The notes below the pieces were generated by a model. That model was not told the DNA's origin and made no database searches. It saw only the letters and a list, made by a program, of their open reading frames with translations. Position numbers and translations under genes: made by a program. Shown piece after piece: positions 43,801-51,879 of a stretch of 64,000 nt of DNA. The stretch spans positions 62,001 to 126,000 of the forward strand of contig NZ_OBEJ01000001.1 in the NCBI RefSeq assembly GCF_900215575.1, written 5' to 3'. This stretch comes from Natronoarchaeum philippinense. Lineage in GTDB: Archaea > Halobacteriota > Halobacteria > Halobacteriales > Natronoarchaeaceae. Numbering within the stretch: position 1 is the stretch's first letter; each line of letters starts with the position of its first letter.

Positions 43801-44046
43801 ACCCAGTGTGAGCTCTGTCTCGCGATCGCTCGGCGAGTTTGCCAACTCACTGAGGTCCGACCCGACCTGTTGCATCGACGTCTCAGCGCGGTCGAGCGAC
43901 GACTCCGTCTGCATCGTATCGACGAGCGACATCCCTGCCACCGCGACCAGCGTCGCTCCGAACAGCACCAGACCGAACAGCAGGACGATGCCGATGACTG
44001 GCGACAGGCCTCGCTCGTCGTCCGCCCGATCGGCCATAAGATTCAT
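40810..44046 (-). CDS. very large pilin-like surface protein with beta-helix and two PPC-like domains
   Basis: A 1078-residue protein. It begins MNLMADRADDERG-LSPVIGIVLL, an archaeal prepilin signal with cleavage expected after Gly and one hydrophobic helix. Residues about 390-560 are a repetitive beta-helix region (VTLTSGVYHLDTLTVPEDAT, then ADVTVGGDVTVAGDR) of the haloarchaeal pilin-associated type. Residues about 660-745 and 750-840 are two tandem PPC-like beta-sandwiches (GDEIQLSGMASYGNVFLRLYD, then GDDVEIEVSSTEASPYVELI). A cysteine-bearing C-terminal domain ends it. It is probably a surface adhesin or pilus-tip-like protein. The PPC-1 coding region (about 41830-42110) is less G+C-rich. 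Confidence 0.8.
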   Translation of the reverse strand: MNLMADRADDERGLSPVIGIVLLFGLVLFGATLVAVAGMSLVDTMQTESSLDRAETSMQQVGSDLSELANSPSDRETELTLGNFEEGQASIVDDGQMIFNINPGRTAAGSCEAEMDIGTLEYERGDSTVGFQAGGVWRSDGGSPLMVSQPDLTISKQTIEGRTVRSIDFPATNVDPDNSSLTGSTVEAQQNRSVSEARQTEMQRNLFNCLDDSDRVRNIEIRIEGNQYADAWYRYLDEQIGAAGTVRWDGDAVVATSPLGAPIQPADFTIENPDTFGALHTGSAFNPSNLNDVFFDGYDSQMAGYDDSGRYDSKTGKLASATDVTLNGNFDFYGDVFAGDSIRIPGRGNSIDGEEHPNADIDAPPTIDGEIRDAIDAIDTNAENSETSAVTADDLVLSDGGAVTLTSGVYHLDTLTVPEDATLTLDTSSGDVVIAAENGVQVEDDASVDVVGGDANQVRIFSGADVTVGGDVTVAGDRSYKNFWYAPSTASVSLSGDEFTGVAYAPDAEMTLDRDLDVYGSLIGGFDGQIRDVDFHYDNALERISGDGTSAVIEDGQVTGPSDPELESFDARATILGSEFSNDGRMQDIYPSLELESVTNDDDLDSLSYWQETSSRVSADDGSELRDPDGESLTERYRGNDLDRLAYGEYGISRLNRGDNFHRGVYWESVRFNGQSGDEIQLSGMASYGNVFLRLYDSNGNRVSESWDGLSLTLPSDDTYTVQVMSYNSVDYRLELRETSPDPGDGETFYHEDVMFDARNGDDVEIEVSSTEASPYVELIGPGGGRVAVEEGGSDVTLTADSLAEGQHTIRVSSTSNKTEFDYDISLKRTKIENAPLLSHGPIKVDLVTNPPNSSANYREPWPDPRLDARGYPGAGWNDDVNHPAVPEVRSTSLEGLEPGTGFSVEMEYRFRLCGDTTSYAGTSKMIDGTRHFEVGCSSNDRVESTIEYDPGSAQNQLKILRDGDKVPHVEPAGGQRGMKDMLGSRLNADDTLDLDDGEFVIAFELDETRANFDDAVAGRSSADYNDVVMLYEITDQHWTDGSGETVTEGPNGSPLDENEDYTYTVNIENNQIVIGSE

Positions 44047-44072
44047 GTTAGGACTATCCTGCACGCACAGCG

Positions 44073-44080
44073 TAATAAAA
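44073..44080 (-). promoter_or_regulatory. TATA box of the giant pilin-like gene
   Basis: On the minus strand TTTTATTA lies 27-34 bases before the ATG at 44046. This supports 44046 rather than the GTG at 44064 as the start. Confidence 0.6.
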
Positions 44081-44128
44081 TGTTCCCTATAACTAACAGC
44101 GAATAGAACGTTGAAAGCCGTTTGTGAC

Positions 44129-45397
44129 TTACTCCAGCGCGCTTCCCGCCCGGACCAGTGTCTCCTCGTCGAACGCCGGCGCGACGAGTTGGAGGCCGAC
44201 CGGAAGTCCGTCGGTTTCGCCCGCCGGCACCGAGATGGCGGGCAGATCGGCGAGGTTGACCGGGACAGTGTTGGCGTCAGCGAGATACATCTTCAGCGGG
44301 TCGTCCAGACTCTCGCCGAGTTCGAAGGGCGGAATCGGCATCGTCGGGCTCGCCAGCACGTCGGCGTCGGACAAGGCCTCGTCGAAGTCCTGTTTCACCC
44401 ACGCCCGGGCGTCTTGGGCCTTCTTGTAGTACTTGTCGTGGTACCCCGCAGAGAGCGCGTAGGTACCGAGCAGAATGCGACGCTTGACCTCGTCGCCGAA
44501 CCCTTCGCGGCGCGCTTGGGCAAACATCTCGTTCCAGTTGCCATCGAAGCCCCCCGAGTGGCCGTATCGGACGCCGTCGAACCGCGCGAGATTGGAGGAC
44601 GCCTCCGACATAGCGATGACGTAGTACGCCTCGACGGCGTGCTCGACGGAGGGCAGGCTCACCTCGTGGTAGCTGGCACCCTGTGCTTCGAGGTCGTCGA
44701 TCGCACTCCAGAACTGCTCGACGACGCCGTCGTCGGCGCCCTCGACGAGCTCCGTGGGGACGCCGATCTCCAGCCCGTCGACATCGCCGTCGGCCGCCGC
44801 GGCGTAGTCGCTGTCGGCGCCCGCGTCGCGGGTCGTCGCGTCGTTGGGGTCCGGACCGCTGATGACATCGAGCAGTTCGGCGGCCTCCTCGACGGTCGGC
44901 GCGAGCGGGCCGATCTGTTCGAGGCTGTTGGCGTAGGCGACCAGCCCGTATCGCGAGACCAGCCCGTAGGTCGGCTTGATGCCGACGACGCCACAGAACG
45001 CGGCGGGACAGCGCACCGAGCCGCCGGTGTCCGAGCCGAGCGCGAGATCGGCCTCGCCCGCGGCGACTGCCGCCGCGGAGCCGCCGGAGGAACCGCCTGG
45101 AACGTGGCCCGGTGCGGCCGGGTTGTCGGTCGCGCCGAAGGCCGAGGTTTCGGTCGTCGTTCCCATGCCGAACTCGTCCATGTTGGCCTTCCCCGCGACC
45201 GTCGCGCCGGCGTCCTTCAGGCGTTCGACGACCGTCGCGTCGTACGGCGGCACGTACTCTTCGAGCATGGCCGACCCACAGGTCGTCCGGATGCCTTCGG
45301 TCGAGATGTTGTCCTTGATCGCAACCCGCTTGCCGGCCAGCGGGCCGTCCTCGTCGCCGGCGGCCGTCTCCTCGGTGATGTAGATGTTCTCGGCCAT
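44129..45397 (-). CDS. gatA: Asp/Glu-tRNA amidotransferase subunit A
   Basis: A 422-residue amidase-signature enzyme that frees ammonia from glutamine for GatB to amidate Asp-tRNA(Asn) or Glu-tRNA(Gln). The Ser-cisSer-Lys triad is present: KRVAIKDNIS, GGSSGGSAAAVAAG and GSDTGGSVRCPAAF. The ATG at 45397 is used; the N-terminal part is shorter than in bacteria, as usual in haloarchaea. GatC is 2 bases upstream; gatB is not in the window. Confidence 0.95.
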   Translation of the reverse strand: MAENIYITEETAAGDEDGPLAGKRVAIKDNISTEGIRTTCGSAMLEEYVPPYDATVVERLKDAGATVAGKANMDEFGMGTTTETSAFGATDNPAAPGHVPGGSSGGSAAAVAAGEADLALGSDTGGSVRCPAAFCGVVGIKPTYGLVSRYGLVAYANSLEQIGPLAPTVEEAAELLDVISGPDPNDATTRDAGADSDYAAAADGDVDGLEIGVPTELVEGADDGVVEQFWSAIDDLEAQGASYHEVSLPSVEHAVEAYYVIAMSEASSNLARFDGVRYGHSGGFDGNWNEMFAQARREGFGDEVKRRILLGTYALSAGYHDKYYKKAQDARAWVKQDFDEALSDADVLASPTMPIPPFELGESLDDPLKMYLADANTVPVNLADLPAISVPAGETDGLPVGLQLVAPAFDEETLVRAGSALE

Positions 45398-45399
45398 CG

Positions 45400-45678
45400 T
45401 TAGGATACGTTCGGCCCCTTGAAGTAGCCGTCCTCGGTCTCTTCGGCGTTCTGCAGCGCCTCGGCTTGACTCAGCCCCTCGCGCTCCTCGTCGGGGCGCA
45501 TCACGTTCACCAGATCGGCCTCGCGGTCGACCTCGGGCACCTCGTCTAGCGTCTCGAAGTAGTCGAGGATGTCCGCGAACTGTGCGGCGAACTCGTCGAC
45601 GGTGTCGTCGTCGAGGTCGACCCGCGCCAGCTCGGCGACGTGACGGACCTCCTCGGGACCGGCGGGCGTGTCGCTCAT
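45400..45678 (-). CDS. gatC: Asp/Glu-tRNA amidotransferase subunit C
   Basis: A 92-residue stabilising subunit of GatCAB. HVAELARVDLDDDTVDEFAA and VPEVDREADLVNVMRPDEE are the family's two conserved regions. Start is the ATG at 45678 after a short untranslated stretch. It precedes gatA by 2 bases. Confidence 0.95.
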   Translation of the reverse strand: MSDTPAGPEEVRHVAELARVDLDDDTVDEFAAQFADILDYFETLDEVPEVDREADLVNVMRPDEEREGLSQAEALQNAEETEDGYFKGPNVS

Positions 45679-45884
45679 GCACGGAGCAACTGTCGGACCG
45701 GGAGTAAGCATTTCGATTACGACCCTTGGTGCCGACGCGGACGTTGTACGACGCCGCCGATCGGCGTCGCTCTGAACCCGTTCTGAACACCCGAACCGCG
45801 GCCGCTACGGACCGGTTTCTGACGGCTTCCAGACAGGCCGCTTAGACGCCGATACCACCGCGTAGAAACCGCCACAACCGAAAA

Positions 45885-45890
45885 TTTTAA
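45885..45890 (+). promoter_or_regulatory. TATA box of the TFB gene
   Basis: TTTTAA follows CGAAAA in a perfect AAAATTTT palindrome (45881-45888). It lies 70 bases before the ATG at 45960, so the mRNA should carry a leader of about 45 bases, unlike most genes in the window. Confidence 0.5.
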
Positions 45891-45959
45891 GTCGCTGGCG
45901 GTACGACATAACATTGCAATTGAGGGTTTTCCAGCCCCGGCTGTCTCACCAGCACCACA

Positions 45960-46952
45960 ATGACTGACACCACCATTCGAGCGCACACGGGAGAGAGCGC
46001 GCGCGAGGAACAGCCGACCGAACGTGACGAAGCGTCGGCCGAGCGCGAGTCGGAGAGCCTCGTCTGTCCGGAGTGTGGCGGAACACTCGTCTCCGACGAG
46101 GAGCGCGGCGAGACTGTCTGTTCGGAGTGCGGACTGGTCGTCGAGGAAGACGAGATCGACCGCGGGCCGGAGTGGCGCGCGTTCGACGCCGCCGAGAAGG
46201 ACGAGAAATCCCGCGTCGGCGCCCCGACGACGAAGATGATGCACGACGAGGGCCTGTCGACCAACATCGGCTGGCAGAACAAAGACGCCTACGGCCAGTC
46301 GCTCTCGTCGAGCCAGCGCGAGAAGATGTCGCGACTTCGCACGTGGAACGAGCGGTTCCGCACGCGGGACTCCAAAGAGCGCAATCTCAAGCAGGCGCTG
46401 GGCGAAATCGACCGCATGGCCAGTGCGCTCGGACTCCCTGACACCGTCCGGGAGACCGCCAGCGTGATCTACCGGCGCGCGCTCGACGAGGATCTCCTGC
46501 CCGGCCGTTCCATCGAGGGGGTGGCGACGGCGTCGCTGTACGCCGCCGCACGGCAGGCCGGCACGCCGCGGAGCCTCGACGAGATCACCGCGGTGAGCCG
46601 GGTAGAACGCGACGAGATCGCCCGAACGTATCGCTATATCGGCCGCGAACTCGGACTGGAGATCCAGCCCGCCGACCCCGAGCAGTACGTCCCCCGCTTC
46701 GCCTCCGAACTGGAGATTTCCGACGAGGCCGAGCGGCGCGCGCGGATGCTCTTGGAGAGCGCCAAAGAGGAGGGCATCCACTCGGGCAAGAGCCCCGTCG
46801 GGATGGCTGCCGCGGCCGTCTACGCCGCCGCCCTGCTCACCAACGAGCAGGTGACTCAGAGCGAGGTCGGCGAGGTCGCAAACGTCAGCGAGGTCACGAT
46901 CCGCAACCGCTACCACGAACTGCTCGACGCCGACGATGCCGCGGCGCCCTGA
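45960..46952 (+). CDS. tfb: transcription initiation factor TFB
   Basis: A 330-residue TFIIB homologue that bridges TBP-DNA and RNA polymerase. The zinc ribbon has Cys36, Cys39, Cys54 and Cys57, the B-reader region is GPEWRAFDAAEKDEKSRVG, and two cyclin repeats follow; the second contains AAAAVYAAALL and the HTH VGEVANVSEVTIRNRYHEL. Haloarchaea have several TFBs; this one is a complete, standard copy. Leader sequence suggests translational or stress control. Confidence 0.95.
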   Translation: MTDTTIRAHTGESAREEQPTERDEASAERESESLVCPECGGTLVSDEERGETVCSECGLVVEEDEIDRGPEWRAFDAAEKDEKSRVGAPTTKMMHDEGLSTNIGWQNKDAYGQSLSSSQREKMSRLRTWNERFRTRDSKERNLKQALGEIDRMASALGLPDTVRETASVIYRRALDEDLLPGRSIEGVATASLYAAARQAGTPRSLDEITAVSRVERDEIARTYRYIGRELGLEIQPADPEQYVPRFASELEISDEAERRARMLLESAKEEGIHSGKSPVGMAAAAVYAAALLTNEQVTQSEVGEVANVSEVTIRNRYHELLDADDAAAP

Positions 46953-47067
46953 CGCCGTCGCGGTGCTCGGAACATTCGCCGTTTTCTCCGCTTTTGCGCC
47001 CGAGTAGCGCCACGCAACCGATCGTCCGGACGCCGAACTACTAACGACAGGTCGTCGTAGTCGGCGT

Positions 47068-47493
47068 ATGGCACACTCGATACTCGTGCCGGTCGACGGC
47101 TCCGAACGAGCGTTCGAGGCGCTCGAGTTCGCGCTGGAACACTACCCGGACGCGGACGTGACGGCGCTCCACGTCATCGAGTTGGGGACGCCGCGCTACG
47201 GACAGGGGTCGCTGCAGGGATGGAGCGACGAGGTCCGACGCGAGGAAGAAGCCCACGCCGACGAGGTGCTTGCCGAGACCGAGCGCATCGCCGCCGAGTA
47301 CGGCGACGATATCACTACGGAGACGGGGATCGGTCGCCCTTCGCGGTCGATTCTCGACTACGCCGACTTGATCGACGCCGAGCAGATCGTCATGGGGAGC
47401 GAGGGACGGACGGGGCTCTCGCGCATGCTGCTGGGTAGCGTCGCCGAAACCGTGACGCGCCGCGCCGAGGTTCCGGTGACGATCGTCCGGTAG
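47068..47493 (+). CDS. universal stress protein, single domain
   Basis: A 141-residue UspA-fold protein. The start HSILVPVDGSERAFEALEFAL and the ATP-binding G-2x-G-9x-G-S motif GSEGRTGLSRMLLGSVAETV are intact, so it likely binds ATP. It lies tail to tail with the tandem USP at 47494, sharing no spacer. The function is probably stress protection or signalling. Confidence 0.9.
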   Translation: MAHSILVPVDGSERAFEALEFALEHYPDADVTALHVIELGTPRYGQGSLQGWSDEVRREEEAHADEVLAETERIAAEYGDDITTETGIGRPSRSILDYADLIDAEQIVMGSEGRTGLSRMLLGSVAETVTRRAEVPVTIVR

Positions 47494-48366
47494 TCACTCC
47501 TCGTCAGGGCTGCGCACCGTCATCACCGGCGCCGGCGCGGTCCGGAGGACGCGCTCGGTGACGCTGCCCAGCAGGACGCGGTCGACGCCGCGGCGGCCGT
47601 GGGTGCCCATCGAGAGCAGGTCGATCTCGTTGTCGGCCGCGTAGGACCGAATCTCGCGCGGGATCGAGCCGGTGATCACGTCGGTGACGACATCGACGCC
47701 GGCCTCGCCAGCCTCGGCACCGGCGTCTTCGACGGCATCGCGGGCGCGGTCTTCTAACTCGTCGAGCACGATATCGGCCCGAACGTCGACGCCGACGGCC
47801 ATCACGTCGACGACCGAGAGCACGTGCAGCGTGGCGTCGTGGCGTCGGGCGAGGTCGACGCCCTGCTCCAGCGCCTTCGAGGCGTGGCCGCTCCCGTCGG
47901 TCGGGACCAGCACCGAGTCGTAGGGATACTCGACGCGAACCTCCTCGTCGGCGCGCACCGTCAGTACCGGTACCTCGGCGCGCCGGACGACGTGTTCTGC
48001 GACGCTGCCGAGCAAGAACCGTCGGACGCCGCCGCGTCCTCTCGTCCCCATCGCCACGAGATCGACATCGCGCTCGTCGGCCGCTTCGAGGATCGTATCG
48101 CCCGGCTCGCCCTGTAGGACCTCGTCTTCGAAGGCGACGCCGCGGCTGGCAGCCTGCTTGCGGGCTCCTTCGATCACGTCCTCGCCTTCGGCTTCGAGCG
48201 CATCGCGGACGTTAGTGCCAACTGTCGTCACGCTGTCGCGGTTCGTGTCGGCGACGTAGAGCGCGCGGACTGTTGCGCCGCAGTCGGCTGCGATGTCGAG
48301 TGCGTGCTCGAACGCGGCGTCTGCGGGCTCGCTGCCGTCGACGGCGACCAGTATCCGATCGTACAT
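47494..48366 (-). CDS. universal stress protein with two tandem USP domains
   Basis: A 290-residue protein with two UspA domains, about residues 1-140 and 148-285. Both keep the ATP-binding glycine motif (GTRGRGGVRRFLLGSVAEHV and GTHGRRGVDRVLLGSVTERV). Such duplications act as built-in dimers. It is convergent with the single-domain USP and divergent from the NUDIX gene at 48451. Confidence 0.9.
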   Translation of the reverse strand: MYDRILVAVDGSEPADAAFEHALDIAADCGATVRALYVADTNRDSVTTVGTNVRDALEAEGEDVIEGARKQAASRGVAFEDEVLQGEPGDTILEAADERDVDLVAMGTRGRGGVRRFLLGSVAEHVVRRAEVPVLTVRADEEVRVEYPYDSVLVPTDGSGHASKALEQGVDLARRHDATLHVLSVVDVMAVGVDVRADIVLDELEDRARDAVEDAGAEAGEAGVDVVTDVITGSIPREIRSYAADNEIDLLSMGTHGRRGVDRVLLGSVTERVLRTAPAPVMTVRSPDEE

Positions 48367-48450
48367 GCTGTCGGCTTAGACGCCGGTGCACTTAATCGGT
48401 GGCCAGCACGGAGCGACGCCTACTTGGCCGCGGCGTCGCAGGGTGAGGGC

Positions 48451-48927
48451 ATGGAGACGACGCGTCACTTCGTCGCCACCGTCTACGTCGTCAACGACGG
48501 CGCGACGGCGCTGCACGAACACGACAAACTCGACATGTGGCTCCCGCCCGGCGGCCACCTCGATCGGGACGAACTCCCACACGAGGCGGCGATTCGGGAG
48601 GCCCGCGAGGAGACCGGGCTCGACATCTCGCTGCTGGCGTCCGCCGACGGCCCCGAGTCCGAGACCGCCAGCCAACTCCCCCAGCCCCGGCAGTTCCTGC
48701 TCGAAGACATCAACGTCACGCCGGAGGGCGTGGGCCACCAACACGTCGATTTCGTCTACTACGGTGAGGCCACACACCGCGACATCACGCCCTCACCGGG
48801 CGAGCAGGACGCCGCCGACTGGGAGTGGTTCGAGCCGGCTGACTTGCGCGCACGGGCCGACGAGCTGGCCGACGATGTCGTCGAGGTCGGACTCGACGCC
48901 ATCGAAGCGGTCGACGGCAGCCGATAA
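48451..48927 (+). CDS. NUDIX hydrolase
   Basis: A 158-residue NUDIX enzyme cleaving a nucleoside diphosphate linked to some group. The Nudix box is GGHLDRDELPHEAAIREARE followed by ETGLD, matching the G-x5-E-x7-REUxEExGU pattern. The start is the ATG at 48451, and the longer reading is rejected because it crosses the USP promoter. The substrate cannot be read from sequence. The His-rich surface (HEHDKLDMWLPPGGH) is typical of an unassigned haloarchaeal subgroup. Confidence 0.87.
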   Translation: METTRHFVATVYVVNDGATALHEHDKLDMWLPPGGHLDRDELPHEAAIREAREETGLDISLLASADGPESETASQLPQPRQFLLEDINVTPEGVGHQHVDFVYYGEATHRDITPSPGEQDAADWEWFEPADLRARADELADDVVEVGLDAIEAVDGSR

Positions 48928-48934
48928 CGGCCGT

Positions 48935-49291
48935 TCAGAGCGTGGCCTCGGCGGCGTCGACGATGTCGAGCACCGGACTGTCGGGACCGCGGTCGAGCGA
49001 GACGAACACGCCCTCGTACCGCCCGATCGGGATGATCACGACGATCACGTCCTCGAACACCTTGATCCGAGCCTGCTGTTCGCCGCCGGGCAACTGCTGG
49101 TCGATGTCGTCGTTAGCGATCCTATCGGAAACGAGCGTTCGGTAGAGATCGTCCAGATCCCCCCTGTTGTAGCCCTCGCTGACGTCGTCGCGGACGAACG
49201 CCAGCTCGTAATCGAGCTTGCCGAACGTCGCCACGGCGCGAAGTTCATCGCCCGCCAGCGACCGAAGCTCGTCAGTAAACTCCTCGACCAT
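48935..49291 (-). CDS. conserved haloarchaeal protein
   Basis: A 118-residue acidic alpha/beta protein with a long N-terminal helix, a central RDDVSEGYNRGDLDDLYRTL and strands KVFEDVIVVIIPIGRYEGVFVS. I recall similar proteins widely in haloarchaea but know no function. It converges on the NUDIX gene with 7 bases between. Confidence 0.6.
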   Translation of the reverse strand: MVEEFTDELRSLAGDELRAVATFGKLDYELAFVRDDVSEGYNRGDLDDLYRTLVSDRIANDDIDQQLPGGEQQARIKVFEDVIVVIIPIGRYEGVFVSLDRGPDSPVLDIVDAAEATL

Positions 49292-49376
49292 CTGCGAATA
49301 GTTTACAGCACCGTTACAAAAAAGTTGTCTGTGAGCTGGCCGGTGTCTGTCACGCCCGAACTGTCCTCGACAAGGG

Positions 49377-50438
49377 TTACAGCTCGATCTCCCCCTCGGC
49401 GAGTGCCAGCGCGTACTCGGCCAGCCGAGGGACGCCGTCCTCCATCTTCGGGTACAGCGGGTCGGCGGCGTTGCCCTCCAGATGGCGCCGGTAGAACATC
49501 TCGCCCAGCGCGCCGAGCTTGTAGGCCGCGAGCACCTGATAGAACCGGCGGTGCTCGAAGGCGATCCCTGTCCGGTTCTCGTAGCGCTCGAACAGTTCCT
49601 CGCGGGTCGGATACCCCTCGCGCTCGGTAAAGGGCTGGAGCAGTTCCGGCGTCGGCGGCTCGGGGTCGCCGGGGTCGCGCCAGAACAGCGCGAGCAGCCC
49701 CAGATCGGTGCGGGGATCGCCCAGCGTCGACAGCTCCCAGTCGAAGACGGCGGTGAGTTCCGGCGGCGTTCCCGGCGCGAACATGAGGTTGTCGAGCTTG
49801 AAGTCGCCGTGGACGAGCGTGTGGGGATGCTCGTCGGGGACGTGTTCCATGAGCCAGCCGGTCAGATCGTAGATTTCGGGCACTTCGCGGTCCTCGCTGG
49901 TGACCTCGAACGCCCACGTGTACTGCTCGGACCAGCGCTGGACCTGCCGCTCGGTAAAGCCCTCCGGATAGCCGAACTCACCGAGGCCGGCCGCCTCGTA
50001 GTCGACCTCGTGGATCGCCGCCAGCGCGTCGATGACCTCCTCGCCGAGACGCCGCCGATGCGCCGGCGTCCCGAAGCGCTCGGGCTCGTCGTCGCGGGGT
50101 ACGTCGCCGCGAGCGCGCTCCATCAGGTAGAACTCGCTGCCGATCACGTCCCGGTCATCGCAGGAAAGCACCGTCGTCGGAACCGGCACGTCAGTCCCCT
50201 GAACGGCGTCCATCACCTGATACTCGCGGGTCACGTCGTGGGCCGTGTCGGCCGTCTCGCCGGCCGGCGGGCGACGCAGGACCAACTCCCGATCGCCCCA
50301 CGTCACTGCCAGCGTCTCGTTGGAGTGGCCCTCGCCGAGGCGTTCGTACTCGAACGTTTCTGCCGGCCCGAGTTCGGCGTCGAGATACGACGCCAGCGCA
50401 TCGTCGTCGACCAGCCGATCGAGATACTCGTCGCTCAT
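49377..50438 (-). CDS. ACAD10/11-type phosphotransferase (hydroxyacyl-CoA kinase-like)
   Basis: A 353-residue choline/aminoglycoside-kinase-fold protein. The nucleotide loop region YERLGEGHSNETLAVTWGDR is followed by the catalytic HGDFKLDNLMF (Asp212, Asn217) and metal-binding FDWELSTLGDP (Asp233). The spacing and wording of these motifs match the kinase domain of human ACAD10/11 rather than aminoglycoside kinases. In Pseudomonas LvaA and in ACAD10/11 this domain phosphorylates 4-hydroxyacyl-CoAs, and a partner dehydrogenase removes the phosphate. The divergently transcribed acyl-CoA dehydrogenase beside it supports this reading. The start is the ATG at 50438. Confidence 0.82.
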   Translation of the reverse strand: MSDEYLDRLVDDDALASYLDAELGPAETFEYERLGEGHSNETLAVTWGDRELVLRRPPAGETADTAHDVTREYQVMDAVQGTDVPVPTTVLSCDDRDVIGSEFYLMERARGDVPRDDEPERFGTPAHRRRLGEEVIDALAAIHEVDYEAAGLGEFGYPEGFTERQVQRWSEQYTWAFEVTSEDREVPEIYDLTGWLMEHVPDEHPHTLVHGDFKLDNLMFAPGTPPELTAVFDWELSTLGDPRTDLGLLALFWRDPGDPEPPTPELLQPFTEREGYPTREELFERYENRTGIAFEHRRFYQVLAAYKLGALGEMFYRRHLEGNAADPLYPKMEDGVPRLAEYALALAEGEIEL

Positions 50439-50661
50439 CGGTCGCTCCCGCCTCCGTCGCTCGATGCCGCGCCTCGGCGTCTCGACGCCGCTGTGTCGTC
50501 GGCATCGCCTCGCCGATATCTTTTGTGAACGTTCATGTTGGTGTGGTACGCGTAACGTTGGCAAGTATCTTGGGCCACGAGAATAAACGAAATCGGCGTT
50601 GTTCGGACCGCACGACGCCGTTCGGGGCCAGCTTTTTACAACGCAACTACGATGAACGATC

Positions 50662-51879
50662 ATGGAGTACGACGACCCCGAACGCGGCAGCGCGGCCGCC
50701 GAGCGAACCCGCGAGTTCGTCGACGAAGTCGTGATTCCGGCCGAGCGCGAGTATCTCGGCGCAGGGCCCGTCCCGGACGACGAGATCGAGCGCCTGCGCG
50801 AGCGAGCACGCGAGTACGACGTGTACGGCCCGCAGATCCCCGAGGAGTACGGCGGGCTCGGGCTCGATTTCCGGGAACTACTGCCGGTCTTCGAGGAGGC
50901 CGGTCGAAGCCTGCTCGGGCCGACAGCGCTGCGCTGTGGCGCGCCCGACGAGGGGAACATGCACACTCTCGAAATGGTCGGCACCGACGCCCAGAAAGAG
51001 CGCTGGCTCGCCCCGCTGGCCGCTGGCGAGGCACGCTCCGGCTTCTCGATGACCGAGCCGATACAGGGCGGCGGCTCGGACCCGAAGATGCTTCGAACGA
51101 GCGCCGAGAAGTCGGGTGACGAGTGGGTGATCGACGGCCACAAGTGGTGGACGACGCAGGGCAGCGAGGCCGACGTGTTGCTGGTGATGGCCCGGACCGA
51201 CGACGAGGCCCACCCCTATCAGGGAACCTCGATCTTCCTCGTGCCCGCCGACGCCGACGGCGTCGAGATCGTCCGCGACATCCCCCACGTCGGCGGCGCG
51301 CCGATGGGGATGAGTCACGCCGAGATCCGTTACGACGAGGTGCGGGTCCCCGAGGAGAACCTGCTCGGCGCCGAGAACGCCGGCTTCGCCATCGCCCAGG
51401 AGCGTCTCGTTCCCGCGCGGCTCACCCACTGCATGCGATTCCTCGGGATGGCCGACCGCGCGCTCGACATCGCAACGGCGTACGTCACAGAGCGCGACGC
51501 GTTCGGCTCGTCGGTCGCGGACAAGCAGGCCGTGCGCTTCGACGTTGCGGACCACCGGACGCAACTGCACGCCGCCCGGACGATGGTGCGCCACGCCGCC
51601 GGCCAGTACGCCGACGGCGCCGAGGCTCGCGTCGAGGTGGCGATGTGCAAGACGTTCACCGCAAACGCCGTCCAAGACGCCATCGACTCGGCGGTGCAGT
51701 ACTGCGGCGGCAACGGCATCGGCAAGGACCTGCCGCTGGCCGATTTCTACGAGAACGTCCGTCAGTTCCGGATCGTCGACGGCGCCGACGAGGTCCACCG
51801 CCGCACGATCGCTCGGGACGCCTTCGAGGACCCGCCGATGGAGGAACTCGACCCGATCACTCGCTTCGGGGAGTTCTAA
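50662..51879 (+). CDS. acyl-CoA dehydrogenase, ACAD10/11-like
   Basis: A 405-residue FAD enzyme with the three-part acyl-CoA dehydrogenase fold. FAD and substrate loops are FSMTEPIQGGG and WWTTQGSEADVLLVMARTD, and RDAFGSSVADKQAVRFDVAD is the helical C-terminal domain. Where MCAD has the catalytic YEGT, this protein reads VDGADEVH (Asp373), the same DGxDEVH signature as ACAD10/11. That subgroup works on phosphorylated hydroxyacyl-CoAs instead of simple fatty acyl-CoAs. Divergent from the kinase at 50438 with a 223-base shared promoter. Confidence 0.88.
   Translation: MEYDDPERGSAAAERTREFVDEVVIPAEREYLGAGPVPDDEIERLRERAREYDVYGPQIPEEYGGLGLDFRELLPVFEEAGRSLLGPTALRCGAPDEGNMHTLEMVGTDAQKERWLAPLAAGEARSGFSMTEPIQGGGSDPKMLRTSAEKSGDEWVIDGHKWWTTQGSEADVLLVMARTDDEAHPYQGTSIFLVPADADGVEIVRDIPHVGGAPMGMSHAEIRYDEVRVPEENLLGAENAGFAIAQERLVPARLTHCMRFLGMADRALDIATAYVTERDAFGSSVADKQAVRFDVADHRTQLHAARTMVRHAAGQYADGAEARVEVAMCKTFTANAVQDAIDSAVQYCGGNGIGKDLPLADFYENVRQFRIVDGADEVHRRTIARDAFEDPPMEELDPITRFGEF

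Noticed and set aside
45717-46916. 399-codon minus-strand frame opposite TFB
   Set aside because: Antisense shadow; the + strand has the complete TFB domain order.
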